Under the pieces are notes generated by a model. The model did no database searches, was not told the origin of the DNA, and worked only from the letters and a program-made list of their open reading frames with translations. A DNA stretch of 40,271 nucleotides from contig CAZQUR010000013.1 of NCBI GenBank assembly GCA_964596535.1, positions 1 to 40,271 of the forward strand. Direction: 5' to 3'. The position numbers and the translations under genes are program-made. Origin of the DNA: GCA-002779465 sp964596535. Lineage in GTDB: Bacteria; Desulfobacterota; Desulfobacteria; Desulfobacterales; UBA2156. This document shows, one piece after another, positions 16,937-24,069 of this stretch; position 1 is the stretch's first letter; the number at the start of each line of letters is the position of its first letter.

Positions 16937-16964
16937 AACACCGCCGAAGGCCGTGAGGTGTTTT
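16937..16964 (+). terminator. Probable intrinsic terminator of tRNA-Arg
   Basis: AACACC (16937-16942) pairs with GGTGTT (16957-16962). A GCC-GAA-GGC mini-hairpin sits inside, and the T run 16961-16964 follows. It lies 85 nt after the tRNA and no other plus-strand gene ends here. Confidence 0.45.
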
Positions 16965-17098
16965 GATGCTCATCCAATTGCAGCAAATATTTTTATTGCT
17001 ACCAAAAGGCTTAATGGATAACAATAAGTGGGTATGCTGCTTGCCAAATAACATCAAACCATGATTGCCAATGTTTATTCGGAAAAGGGGCGAAGGGG

Positions 17099-17148
17099 GC
17101 TTGCCGAACAGCACAAGGCGTAAGGTTGCAAAAAGAACCTCGGCAAGC
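17099..17148 (+). other. Structured element with nested inverted repeats, unknown function
   Basis: GCTTGCCGA (17099-17107) is complementary to TCGGCAAGC (17140-17148). Inside, AGGTT (17123-17127) pairs with AACCT (17136-17140) around a GCAAAAAG loop. This gives a closed stem enclosing a hairpin, like a small structured RNA leader. It lies about 130 nt upstream of the secreted protease gene. It matches no riboswitch class that I recognise. Strand is assigned from the direction of the downstream gene. Confidence 0.35.
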
Positions 17149-17279
17149 TTCGGTGCATGTCTTTGTCATCCGTGTGTGGAAGGGTACTATGGTGGGTTTT
17201 TGTTTAACTCTTTTGAATTTCAAGGAATGCGGTGTTGGGAGACAAGAAAAGACCAAGCCTCAAAAGAGAAAATGCCGTG

Positions 17280-18419
17280 ATGCGCCCTTTGGCAAAAGAT
17301 ACGGTGCCTTTTCGCATGCCGCATAAACGGATTTTCTGCGTTTTTTTGACAATCGCCCTTTGGGTTTGCTCGGCGATTCCCTGTGTTGCAACCATTTACA
17401 AGTACCGGGATGCCCAGGGCAACTGGCACTACACGGACGTCCCCCCGGAAGATCACGGGGCGGAAACGATGGAAAGCAAAACAACGGATTTGCGTCCGGA
17501 AAGCTGGGACCTGGAAAAGCACCTCCAGGAGAAACTGAAGCCGAGAAACGTTTTCGAAAGGGCCCGGAATTTCACGGTGACCCTAAAGACCCCCATCGGG
17601 TTGGGGTCCGGATTTTTCCTGGATGACAAGGGGCATATCGTCACCAACCGCCACGTTTTCGAGGGAGATAAGAATCAAATCGCTGCGGCCAGAAACGTCT
17701 TTGATCGGGAAACGACCCGGCTGAAACAATTTAAGGACCATATTCTTTCCCATGCCGCCGACCTGCTGGCCTTCGAAGGATTGACCGGGGATGCCCGGCT
17801 GATGCAACGGCTGGAGAACCGGGATATGGACGGATTCCTGAGCGCTTATAAGGCGCTGGACCGGAACGACGCCGCCCATGAAATCCATGCCGGCCGCCTG
17901 GAAAGGCTGGTGAAAGACTACCGTCAGCGGCAGGAAAAACTCGATTCGCTGGCTCGATTTCTCAATGATTCCAAGATCCGCGCCGACAACCCGCCCGCTT
18001 ACGTGACCATCCTCCTTGCCGACAACACCCCTTTTGAAGCCAAGTTCGTCGCCAAAAGCCCGGATCACGACCTGGCACTGTTCCGATTGTCCGGATATAA
18101 AACGCCGCGGCCGGAATTGGGGGATATCCGCCGGATGCCGGCCGGGGCCCCCGTGTATGCCGTCGGAAGCCCCCTGGGGTTGACCCAATCGGTCTCCGAA
18201 GGGATCTTTTCCGCCCTGAGAACCGATGCAAAAGGTGCGGTGATCATCCAAAGCACGGCCAAGGTAAACAAGGGAAACAGCGGCGGCCCCCTCATCGATG
18301 CCCAGGGCCGGGTTCTGGGCGTCAACACGGCCAAGCTGATGCAACCGGGGGTGGAAGGGATCAGCTTTTCCATCGCCATCGATACGGTGATCGACGCCTT
18401 CAAAAACGAGTTGAAATGA
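17280..18419 (+). CDS. Secreted trypsin-like (HtrA-type) serine protease with DUF4124 domain and long insertion
   Basis: A 379-residue exported protein. A signal peptide (IFCVFLTIALWVCSAIPCVA) is followed by a DUF4124 domain: IYKYRDAQGNWHYTDVPP, residues 39-56. A chymotrypsin-fold protease then carries the triad H125 (TNRHVF), D264 (DHDLALF) and S334 (GNSGGPL). An unusual charged helical insertion of about 105 residues (about 131-237) lies between His and Asp. There is no PDZ domain, unlike DegP. The start is uncertain: ATG at 17280, GTG at 17232 (after AAGGA) and ATG at 17316 are all in frame, and 17280 or 17316 fit the signal peptide best. Its TGA overlaps the next ATG by 4 nt (ATGA). It likely cleaves proteins in the periplasm. 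Confidence 0.82.
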   Translation: MRPLAKDTVPFRMPHKRIFCVFLTIALWVCSAIPCVATIYKYRDAQGNWHYTDVPPEDHGAETMESKTTDLRPESWDLEKHLQEKLKPRNVFERARNFTVTLKTPIGLGSGFFLDDKGHIVTNRHVFEGDKNQIAAARNVFDRETTRLKQFKDHILSHAADLLAFEGLTGDARLMQRLENRDMDGFLSAYKALDRNDAAHEIHAGRLERLVKDYRQRQEKLDSLARFLNDSKIRADNPPAYVTILLADNTPFEAKFVAKSPDHDLALFRLSGYKTPRPELGDIRRMPAGAPVYAVGSPLGLTQSVSEGIFSALRTDAKGAVIIQSTAKVNKGNSGGPLIDAQGRVLGVNTAKLMQPGVEGISFSIAIDTVIDAFKNELK

Positions 18420-19279
18420 ATCCGGCCAAGGGGCGTTATCCAACGGGGAATCGAGAGGAAACACTTCCGGACCCCTGTGCGGTGTGCGGCAGCGACCGGG
18501 GTACGCCCTTGATCCGGCGAAAAGAATGGCGGGTGCTGGCCTGTACCGGTTGCGGCCTCGGGATACTTTCTCCGCGCCCGTCCGAAGAAGCACTCCAAAA
18601 ACTCTACGAAGCCGAGTACTTCAAGGATCAATACGACGACGGCCTGGATCCGTCTTCGGCGGCCTTTCAGAAACGGATCCGCAGCGAGGATCACCGGATT
18701 CGGTTTGTGCAAAAAGCGGCTTCTTCCGGAAAAATTCTGGACATGGGGTGCGGATACGGCTATTTCCCGGCCGCCGCCCGCATGGCCGGATTTTCCGTCA
18801 CGGGATATGAAATCGCCGAGTGGGCCGCCCGCTACGCCCAAGAGCGCCTGCAACTCCCTGTGGTCCAGGCCCCCTTGTCACCCCGTTTGTTTGCTCCGGG
18901 AAGCTTTGATGTGATTTCCATGTGGCATTTCCTCGAACACACCGCCGATGTCAACTTCACCATCACCACGGCCGCGGGCTGGCTGAAACAAGAGGGCGCC
19001 CTGGTGATCGATGTGCCCAACTACGAAGGGACGGATGCCCGGAAAAACGGGGCCGACTGGGTGGGGTGGCAACTGCCGTATCACTTGTACCATTTTTCTC
19101 CGGAAAGCCTGAGAAGGCTTCTTGAAAAACACGGGTTTTCGATTCGTTTTTCCAAAACATACCACTCGGAAACCATTAAAAACCGGCTGCGCCGCCTTCC
19201 CGTGATCGGATGGGCGGCACGTCCCATCGCCAAATTCTATTCCGGCACCAGCATCGCCGTCATCGCACGGCGTTCATAA
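18416..19279 (+). CDS. Class I SAM-dependent methyltransferase with N-terminal zinc ribbon
   Basis: A 287-residue protein. Two cysteine pairs, CAVC (near residue 21) and CTGC (near 43), form a small zinc ribbon followed by G.GILSPRPSEEALQKLY, a lead typical of C-methyltransferases of the Methyltransf_23 type. The Rossmann core has the SAM loop ILDMGCGYGYF, an acidic strand end at GYEIAEWAA, and FDVISMWHFLEH. In this family the substrate is often a sugar nucleotide or lipid-linked glycan; here it is unknown. The start overlaps the protease stop (ATGA), so the two genes are translationally coupled. Confidence 0.85.
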   Translation: MNPAKGRYPTGNREETLPDPCAVCGSDRGTPLIRRKEWRVLACTGCGLGILSPRPSEEALQKLYEAEYFKDQYDDGLDPSSAAFQKRIRSEDHRIRFVQKAASSGKILDMGCGYGYFPAAARMAGFSVTGYEIAEWAARYAQERLQLPVVQAPLSPRLFAPGSFDVISMWHFLEHTADVNFTITTAAGWLKQEGALVIDVPNYEGTDARKNGADWVGWQLPYHLYHFSPESLRRLLEKHGFSIRFSKTYHSETIKNRLRRLPVIGWAARPIAKFYSGTSIAVIARRS

Positions 19280-19302
19280 GTTCCGGCACGGAAGGAAAGA
19301 AT

Positions 19303-20148
19303 ATGATCCTCGATTTTCACACCCACCTGTTCCCCGGAGAGATCCGGGACCATCGGGAACGCTTTTTCGACGGCGAACCGGCGTTTCAGCTCCTTTATGC
19401 GTCCCCCAAATCCCGGCTGGCCGGCGTCGTAGAACTCCTCCGGACAATGGACGAAGACGATGTTTCCGTCTCCGTCATCTTCGGCTTTCCATGGAAACGC
19501 CTCGACACCGCCCGGCACCACAATGACTACATCATGGATGCCGTGGCCAGGCATCCGGACCGGTTTGTGGGTTTGTGCTGCCTGGATCCGGTGTCGGATC
19601 CGTCGGGCGGGGAAGTGCGGCGATGCCTCGACGGCGGGCTTTCCGGGGCCGGGGAACTGGCCTTTTACGACACCGATTTAGACCATGAATGCCTCGAGAG
19701 CCTGGATGCGACCATGGCGGCGTGCCGGGAAAAAGGCCTGCCGGTGCTGATCCATGCAAATGAACCTGTGGGGCACGTTTATGCCGGCAAAACAAAGACA
19801 ACCCTGTCCCAAATCGAGTCCCTGTTGAAACGGTATCCCGAAAACCGGATCGTACTGGCCCACTGGGGCGGCGGGATCTTCTTTTTTTCCCTGATGAAAA
19901 AACAGGTCAAAGAGACCCTGCAAAACGTCTGGTTCGACACGGCCGCCTCCCCTTTTCTGTACGAACCCGGAATTTACCGGGTGGCCATGGACATCATCGG
20001 GCCGGAAAAAATCCTGTTCGGGAGCGATTTTCCCCTCATCCGGCCCAAAAGGGGGTTGCAGGAAATGGAAACGGCGGGGGTGCAACCGAAGGAGATGGCC
20101 CTCATCCAGGGGGGGAATGCCGCCGGGCTCTTGAAGCTAAACCGGTGA
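19303..20148 (+). CDS. Amidohydrolase family 2 metal-dependent hydrolase
   Basis: A 281-residue TIM-barrel hydrolase of the ACMSD/amidohydrolase-2 group. Metal ligands visible are H6 and H8 (DFHTHLF), a histidine in LIHANEP, one in VLAHWGGG, and an aspartate in LFGSDFPLIRP. The family includes decarboxylases and hydrolases acting on small carboxylated compounds; the substrate is not evident. The start at 19303 has GAAGGAAAGA upstream; the longer frame from 19210 adds an arginine-rich non-conserved tail. The gene ends convergently, overlapping the YkgJ-type gene by 12 nt. Confidence 0.85.
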   Translation: MILDFHTHLFPGEIRDHRERFFDGEPAFQLLYASPKSRLAGVVELLRTMDEDDVSVSVIFGFPWKRLDTARHHNDYIMDAVARHPDRFVGLCCLDPVSDPSGGEVRRCLDGGLSGAGELAFYDTDLDHECLESLDATMAACREKGLPVLIHANEPVGHVYAGKTKTTLSQIESLLKRYPENRIVLAHWGGGIFFFSLMKKQVKETLQNVWFDTAASPFLYEPGIYRVAMDIIGPEKILFGSDFPLIRPKRGLQEMETAGVQPKEMALIQGGNAAGLLKLNR

Positions 20149-20847
20149 TCCCGGAACCGGAGGCGCTTCGTTTGCGCCCGGTCCGGAAAGGGACGCCAGA
20201 AGTTCTTGAACCTTTTTCCGGTGCTCCCAGGGGACCATGAGGCGGCGTAAGGGATGATTGAAAAGGATGCCGCGGGGCTCCCTGAAAGCCGAATCCCCGG
20301 CCGGCCGCTCCCCGTTTTCAGCGCCCGCCAGTTCCAGGAGCACATCCGACAAATTTCCTGAAAACCCTTTGACATCCAGGTGTTCAATCACCTGCATCAG
20401 GACATGGGCCGCGGTGAGGACGATGGGTTTCACGGTGGCGTGTCCCAGATCGTGACACGGGACTTCCGAAACCATGGACCGGCACATGAAGGGACGCACG
20501 GCATAGATCGTGCATTCCCCTTTTTCCAGCAAAGGACACACCCCCCAGTCCGGATCGCCGGCTTCGTCCGGGACGTCTTCCCCCGATTCGATGAGGTCGG
20601 CCATCCGGTTAACGGTAAGGGTGGGGTGAAACCGGGGAAGATCCACGGCGGCGGCGATTCGACCCAAAAGGGTCCGCCGGCCCGGCGCATCCAGGTGCTC
20701 GAGGATCCACCGGCCTTCCAGGGAGGTCATGATCACGTTTCGGGTGCAGCACGCCGTACAGCCCTTTTCGCAAGCCAAGGGATACGGTTCCAAGAACGCA
20801 TCGAACTGCCGGTAGATCTGCTCCAAGTGTTCCCGTCGCTCATCCAA
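20137..20847 (-). CDS. YkgJ-type cysteine-cluster protein (zinc/iron-chelating)
   Basis: A 236-residue protein with the cysteine pattern of the YkgJ/Fli-B-like family: CEKGCTACC near residue 25, then CPLLEKGECTIYAVRPFMCRSM near 105-122 and C (VPCHD) after it. These cysteines bind a metal, zinc or an iron-sulfur cluster, and the proteins may act on or mature other proteins; the function is poorly known. The start appears to be TTG at 20847; an AAAGGA lies 12-14 nt upstream. The last 12 nt overlap the convergent amidohydrolase gene. Confidence 0.8.
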   Translation of the reverse strand: MDERREHLEQIYRQFDAFLEPYPLACEKGCTACCTRNVIMTSLEGRWILEHLDAPGRRTLLGRIAAAVDLPRFHPTLTVNRMADLIESGEDVPDEAGDPDWGVCPLLEKGECTIYAVRPFMCRSMVSEVPCHDLGHATVKPIVLTAAHVLMQVIEHLDVKGFSGNLSDVLLELAGAENGERPAGDSAFREPRGILFNHPLRRLMVPWEHRKKVQELLASLSGPGANEAPPVPGSPV

Positions 20848-20903
20848 GGCGGCGTTTTATCCTTTCGGGGAATTCATCCTGTTTGCCGCTTGCCGTTCCG
20901 AAA

Positions 20904-20939
20904 GTTTCCAAATGGAAACCGACCATTTCCAAACGGAAA
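20904..20939 (+). promoter_or_regulatory. Two phased TTTCC-N4-GGAAA palindromes, probable activator (enhancer) sites
   Basis: GTTTCC-AAAT-GGAAAC (20904-20919) and TTTCC-AAAC-GGAAA (20926-20939) are perfect dyads whose centres are 21 bp apart, two helical turns, so a regulator would bind both on one face of the helix. A partial site (TTCCGAAAG) precedes them. They lie about 165-190 bp upstream of the start predicted for the sigma-54 promoter, a typical distance for upstream activating sequences. They could also act on the divergent YkgJ-type gene. Confidence 0.6.
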
Positions 20940-21073
20940 CGAAACGGCGGGTTCCCGGCGTACCAAACGATCTTTTTCGGGCGCTCCCTTGTGACTTGGA
21001 AAAAACATAATAAACTGATATCATTAATAATATGTCTTAAAATAACCTTATTGGGCCCTGTTTTGAAAAACTC

Positions 21074-21087
21074 GGCACGGTAATTGC
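21074..21087 (+). promoter_or_regulatory. rpoN site: Sigma-54 (RpoN) promoter
   Basis: The segment around 21074-21088 reads GGCACGGTAATTGCT: GG at -25/-24 (21074-21075), exactly 10 nt, GC at -13/-12 (21086-21087). The only departure from TGGCACG-N4-TTGCW is the first base (C in place of T). The predicted start is G21099. Activator-like palindromes and an AT-rich spacer that could favour bending or IHF binding lie upstream. Confidence 0.75.
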
Positions 21088-21098
21088 TTTAGGAAATA

Positions 21099-21163
21099 GG
21101 CACGTGCATTTCTTCATCTTCATTTTCTCCTTAACGGCTGGTCGATATGACCGGCCGTTTTTT
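21099..21163 (+). ncRNA. Candidate sigma-54-dependent small RNA, about 65 nt
   Basis: The RNA would start at G21099, 12 nt past the -12 GC, and end in the T run 21158-21163. The 5' end carries the self-complementary GCACGTGC. Next comes an unstructured pyrimidine-rich stretch including TTTTCTCCTTAA, complementary to an AAGGAGAAAA ribosome-binding site. The 3' end is an 11-bp terminator stem with a U tail. This is the architecture of Hfq-type regulatory RNAs that block translation. No open frame of useful length is present on this strand. The call rests on promoter and terminator placement; it matches no family I recognise. The opposite strand holds a possible 28-codon frame. Confidence 0.55.
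21133..21163 (+). terminator. Strong intrinsic terminator (plus strand)
   Basis: AACGGCTGGTC (21133-21143), loop GATAT, GACCGGCCGTT (21149-21159): 11 bp with one T-G wobble, followed by TTTTTTATT. The T run is on the plus strand; on the minus strand the stem is followed by TTAAGGAG, so it ends plus-strand transcripts. The only upstream plus-strand start is the sigma-54 promoter. Confidence 0.75.
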
Positions 21164-21854
21164 ATTCGGCCCCGCCGAGGGCGTCCTTTGCCAGGACCGC
21201 ATGGAGGGAATCCGGGAATTCGGAAAGGATTTTCTGTAAATACGCGGCCTTGTCACCGGAATCTTCGGATTTTTCAGACAGTTGCGCCAGGATGAAAAGG
21301 GCCTCGCTTTTGAGGAGCGGCGCATCGCCCTCAGCGACCCGCCGGAAGTATCGGACGGCCTCATGGGGCTGCCCTTTTTCCAGGTAGGCGTGGCCGAGGC
21401 CGCTTAAAATCATGTTTTGAATCAAGGGGTGCTCTTCGTAATCCTCCAGGGCCCGTTGGTATGCCGTTATGGCCGCATCCGGATCTCCGGTACGAAAATA
21501 CAGGTTGGCCAAAAGGACCCGTGCCATCCTCCCGGAACCGGTGCCGGCGTAATCTTCGACAAATGCGGCCAGCGTCTCTTTGACCCGACCCGCTTGCGGA
21601 TCCGAGGCCGCGTCCTCGCCCATTTGACGATACGCGGTCATGATCTTTCCGAATGCCGCCACGGCCCGGTCTTCCTTTATTTTCCGGTAATACATCCACC
21701 CGGAAACCGCCACGGCAATGAACACCACCACGCCCGCCCCCCAAAGGATCCGGTCCCTGTTTTGGGCCATCCACTGGAGCATCCGGGCGGAAAAGGTGAG
21801 AAATTCGTCCGGTTCTTTTAACAGTTCTTTGCGCTTGATCTTTTTTTTGGCCAT
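21162..21854 (-). CDS. Single-pass membrane TPR protein (YfgM-like)
   Basis: A 230-residue protein with a lysine-rich cytoplasmic start (MAKKKIKRKELL), one transmembrane helix (about residues 36-56, WGAGVVVFIAVAVSGW) and a periplasmic part made of tetratricopeptide repeats (ARVLLANLYFRTGDPDAAITAYQ and similar). This is the layout of YfgM-type TPR_21 proteins, which associate with the Sec translocon and periplasmic chaperones. The start at 21854 is marked by GGAGGGAAT; the longer frame from 21980 adds a non-conserved proline- and arginine-rich piece. Confidence 0.82.
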   Translation of the reverse strand: MAKKKIKRKELLKEPDEFLTFSARMLQWMAQNRDRILWGAGVVVFIAVAVSGWMYYRKIKEDRAVAAFGKIMTAYRQMGEDAASDPQAGRVKETLAAFVEDYAGTGSGRMARVLLANLYFRTGDPDAAITAYQRALEDYEEHPLIQNMILSGLGHAYLEKGQPHEAVRYFRRVAEGDAPLLKSEALFILAQLSEKSEDSGDKAAYLQKILSEFPDSLHAVLAKDALGGAE

Positions 21855-22230
21855 ATTCCCTCCGGTTTGCGGCAGACTCCGAGGATCGCATCCGGGGTCC
21901 GGGAGCGCTTTTCCCGGCGATCCCGTTGTCTTTTGCCGTTTGTGGACCCTTCGCGACCTGAAGGGCGGGCTCCCCGGCAATGAAACGATCTGTTTTTAGG
22001 GCACTTCCCCCAACTCCGCCTGAAAAGCCGGGCACCCGGAAAGCATTCCGGCAAGCGGCTTTACAAATCCTGCGGCATTTTGTATGATTGAATTGTGCTT
22101 CATAGGATATTTCGCATGGTGTCGCAACCCAAAACCGACGTCTAAAGGCTTTTCCGCTTGACCCGCCTTGTTACGGTCTTGTCTTTTCGGCGCCGCTTGC
22201 AAAATTTCAAGAGATGATTATCGTCACGAC
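21855..22230. other. Divergent intergenic region between TPR and ClpX-like genes
   Basis: About 375 nt without a supported gene. A weak plus-strand promoter candidate, TTGTAT (22080-22085) -17 nt- TAGGAT (22103-22108), points to the ClpX-like gene. A CCGGAA-agca-TTCCGG dyad lies near 22036-22051. I see no ribosome-binding site-supported frame. Confidence 0.4.
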
Positions 22231-24003
22231 ATGAAAACACGAAGCGAAAAAATACCCGACCCGAAAGAACTTGAAAAGGAAATCGGCGATTTTTTAACCA
22301 AGAAGTTCGGGGACTCGGTGAAGATCGCCGGACCGGTGGTCCTGCCCCAGGAGCTTCCCTTTGAAAAACCGGGCGCGGGCAAGAAAAAGAAAAAGATCAA
22401 TTTTGATCTCAAACCCGAAGAACTCATCGCCTACCTGGACCGGTACATCGTCAAACAGGAGGATGCCAAGTCAATCCTGGCCACCAAAATCTGTACCCAT
22501 TTCAACCGGATCAAACGGTTTCAAAACAGCGAAAGCGAAATGGGGGACATGGTGGGACACATCAAGAACAACGTACTCATGGTGGGGCCCACCGGGGTGG
22601 GAAAGACCTACATGGTCCGCTTGATCGCCAAAAAAATCGGGGTGCCCTTCGTCAAAGGGGATGCGACCAAGTTCAGCGAAACCGGATACGTGGGCGGGGA
22701 TGTGGAGGACCTGGTACGGGATCTGGTCCGTGAAGCGGACGGAGACATGGAACTGGCCCAGTATGGCATCATTTACATCGATGAAATCGATAAGATCGCC
22801 TCGAGCCGGAATATTATCGGCGCCGATGTGTCTCGGACCGGCGTCCAGCGCGCCCTCCTCAAACCCCTGGAAGAAACCGAGGTGGACCTGAAGGTCCCCC
22901 ATGATCCCATTTCCATGATCCAGGAAATCGAGCGCTTTCGAAAGACCGGAAAACGCGACCGTCGCACCGTGAACACGAAGAAGATCCTGTTCATTGTCAG
23001 CGGCGCCTTTACGGACTTATCGGAGATCATCCGGAAACGGATGCTCGATCAAAAGATGGGGTTCGGCGCCAAGGTACAGAGCCCCAAGGAACAGGTGGAC
23101 ATCCTCAAGCACACCAAGTCCGAAGATCTCATCTCCTTCGGATTTGAGACCGAATTTGTGGGCCGTCTTCCGGTACGGGCGGTTTTCCAACATTTGACCG
23201 AGGCGGATCTGCTGGAAATTTTGAAAAACCCCAACAATCCCATCATCCTTGGGAAAAAGTACGATTTCGCCGCCTACGGCATCGACATCCGTTTCGAAGA
23301 AGCCCTGTTGGCCCGCCTGGCCCACATGGCCTTCCAGGAAAATACCGGGGCCCGCGGACTGGTCAGTGCGGTGGAAAAGGCCCTCCTGCTCTTTGAGCGG
23401 CGGCTTCCCTCCACACCGCTGCAGCAGTTTCCGGCCACCACGGGCATCCTGGAGAATCCGGAAAAGGCCCTTGAGAATCTTTTAAACCCACAGAACCGTG
23501 AATGGGTGCTTGAAACCCACGAGGCCCTCCTGCATGCGGAAAAAGAGGGCATCAAGGCCTATTGCCTCGCCAACCGGAAGGAGCTTTCCGACAAGTACAA
23601 CCTGACCCTTTCCACCACCCGCATCGACAATGTGGCGGCGTGCTATTCCAAGAATATCATGGATGTGGGCAGCGCCGTGGAAAAGATCAAATCCTTTCAC
23701 GATGAGATCAAAAAGATCGAGCTGTATTTTTACAAAAGCCACGATATCAACATCGTCCTGGAAGAAGACGCCGTCGATTACATCATTGACCAGCTCATCA
23801 ACACCCCCCTGGAGATCAAGGACTTTTACCGGAAGCTGACGGCGGATTTCGAGCTGGGACTCAAGCTGGTCCGGGAAAAGATCGGAAAGAGCCGGTTTTT
23901 CATCACCCGGGAGGCCTTGTTGAACCCGGAAGCCCACATCAGCGCCCTGATCAAGGATGAACTCAACCCGCCCAGGCAGCTCGACAAGGACGGGAGTTCC
24001 TGA
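22231..24003 (+). CDS. ClpX-like AAA+ unfoldase without zinc-binding domain
   Basis: A 590-residue AAA+ ATPase related to ClpX but not typical. Walker A is GPTGVGKT (119-126), pore loop GYVGGDVED (152-160), Walker B IIYIDEID (180-187), and sensor-2 carries TGARGL near 395. ClpX's N-terminal C4 zinc domain is replaced by a lysine-rich 60-residue lead. About 180 extra residues follow the ClpX C-terminal domain. The ClpP-docking loop is M276-G-F-G where ClpX has IGFG, so ClpP binding remains possible. It likely unfolds specific substrates for ClpP, or acts alone. I chose the ATG at 22231 although its ribosome-binding site is weak. ahbC follows after 66 nt on the same strand. Confidence 0.82.
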   Translation: MKTRSEKIPDPKELEKEIGDFLTKKFGDSVKIAGPVVLPQELPFEKPGAGKKKKKINFDLKPEELIAYLDRYIVKQEDAKSILATKICTHFNRIKRFQNSESEMGDMVGHIKNNVLMVGPTGVGKTYMVRLIAKKIGVPFVKGDATKFSETGYVGGDVEDLVRDLVREADGDMELAQYGIIYIDEIDKIASSRNIIGADVSRTGVQRALLKPLEETEVDLKVPHDPISMIQEIERFRKTGKRDRRTVNTKKILFIVSGAFTDLSEIIRKRMLDQKMGFGAKVQSPKEQVDILKHTKSEDLISFGFETEFVGRLPVRAVFQHLTEADLLEILKNPNNPIILGKKYDFAAYGIDIRFEEALLARLAHMAFQENTGARGLVSAVEKALLLFERRLPSTPLQQFPATTGILENPEKALENLLNPQNREWVLETHEALLHAEKEGIKAYCLANRKELSDKYNLTLSTTRIDNVAACYSKNIMDVGSAVEKIKSFHDEIKKIELYFYKSHDINIVLEEDAVDYIIDQLINTPLEIKDFYRKLTADFELGLKLVREKIGKSRFFITREALLNPEAHISALIKDELNPPRQLDKDGSS

Positions 24004-24069
24004 CGCGGACTTCTTTTCCAGGGGCGCGGATCCCATCGAAAGGCACCCTCCCAACATGAGCGATGGATT

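Larger units (their letters stand above)
16852..17279. other. Gene-poor region downstream of tRNA-Arg, partly AT-rich
   Basis: About 430 nt. It starts with a terminator-like hairpin, then an AT-rich stretch (about 16975-17085) and a structured element with long inverted repeats (17099-17148). Short frames on both strands, including an 81-codon frame on the minus strand at 17011-17256, have no family features or ribosome-binding sites. I see no convincing gene. The position next to a tRNA and the change in base composition could mark an old insertion. Confidence 0.5.
20848..21161. other. Regulatory intergenic region without a convincing protein gene
   Basis: This 314-nt stretch lies between two minus-strand genes. 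It holds paired palindromes (20904-20939), an AT-rich segment (about 21003-21055), a sigma-54 promoter facing plus, and a plus-strand terminator. Together they outline a short non-coding transcription unit. A 28-codon minus-strand frame starting at 21129 has a good AAGGAG but no recognisable product. Confidence 0.65.

Noticed and set aside
16892..16966. Short frame behind tRNA-Arg ending YRELLNTAEGREVF, considered as a gene remnant
   Set aside because: Only 24 codons and it coincides with the terminator-like hairpin 16937-16962; chance is more likely.
17011..17256. 81-codon minus-strand frame between tRNA-Arg and the protease gene
   Set aside because: It overlaps the nested inverted repeats, lacks a ribosome-binding site and shows no recognisable domain.
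21046..21129. Minus-strand frame of 28 codons with a good AAGGAG ribosome-binding site (starts MKMKKCTCLFP)
   Set aside because: Very short, no recognisable features, and it lies opposite the sigma-54 promoter and the proposed small RNA. The AAGGAG on this strand is the mirror of the anti-Shine-Dalgarno segment. Kept only as the main alternative explanation.
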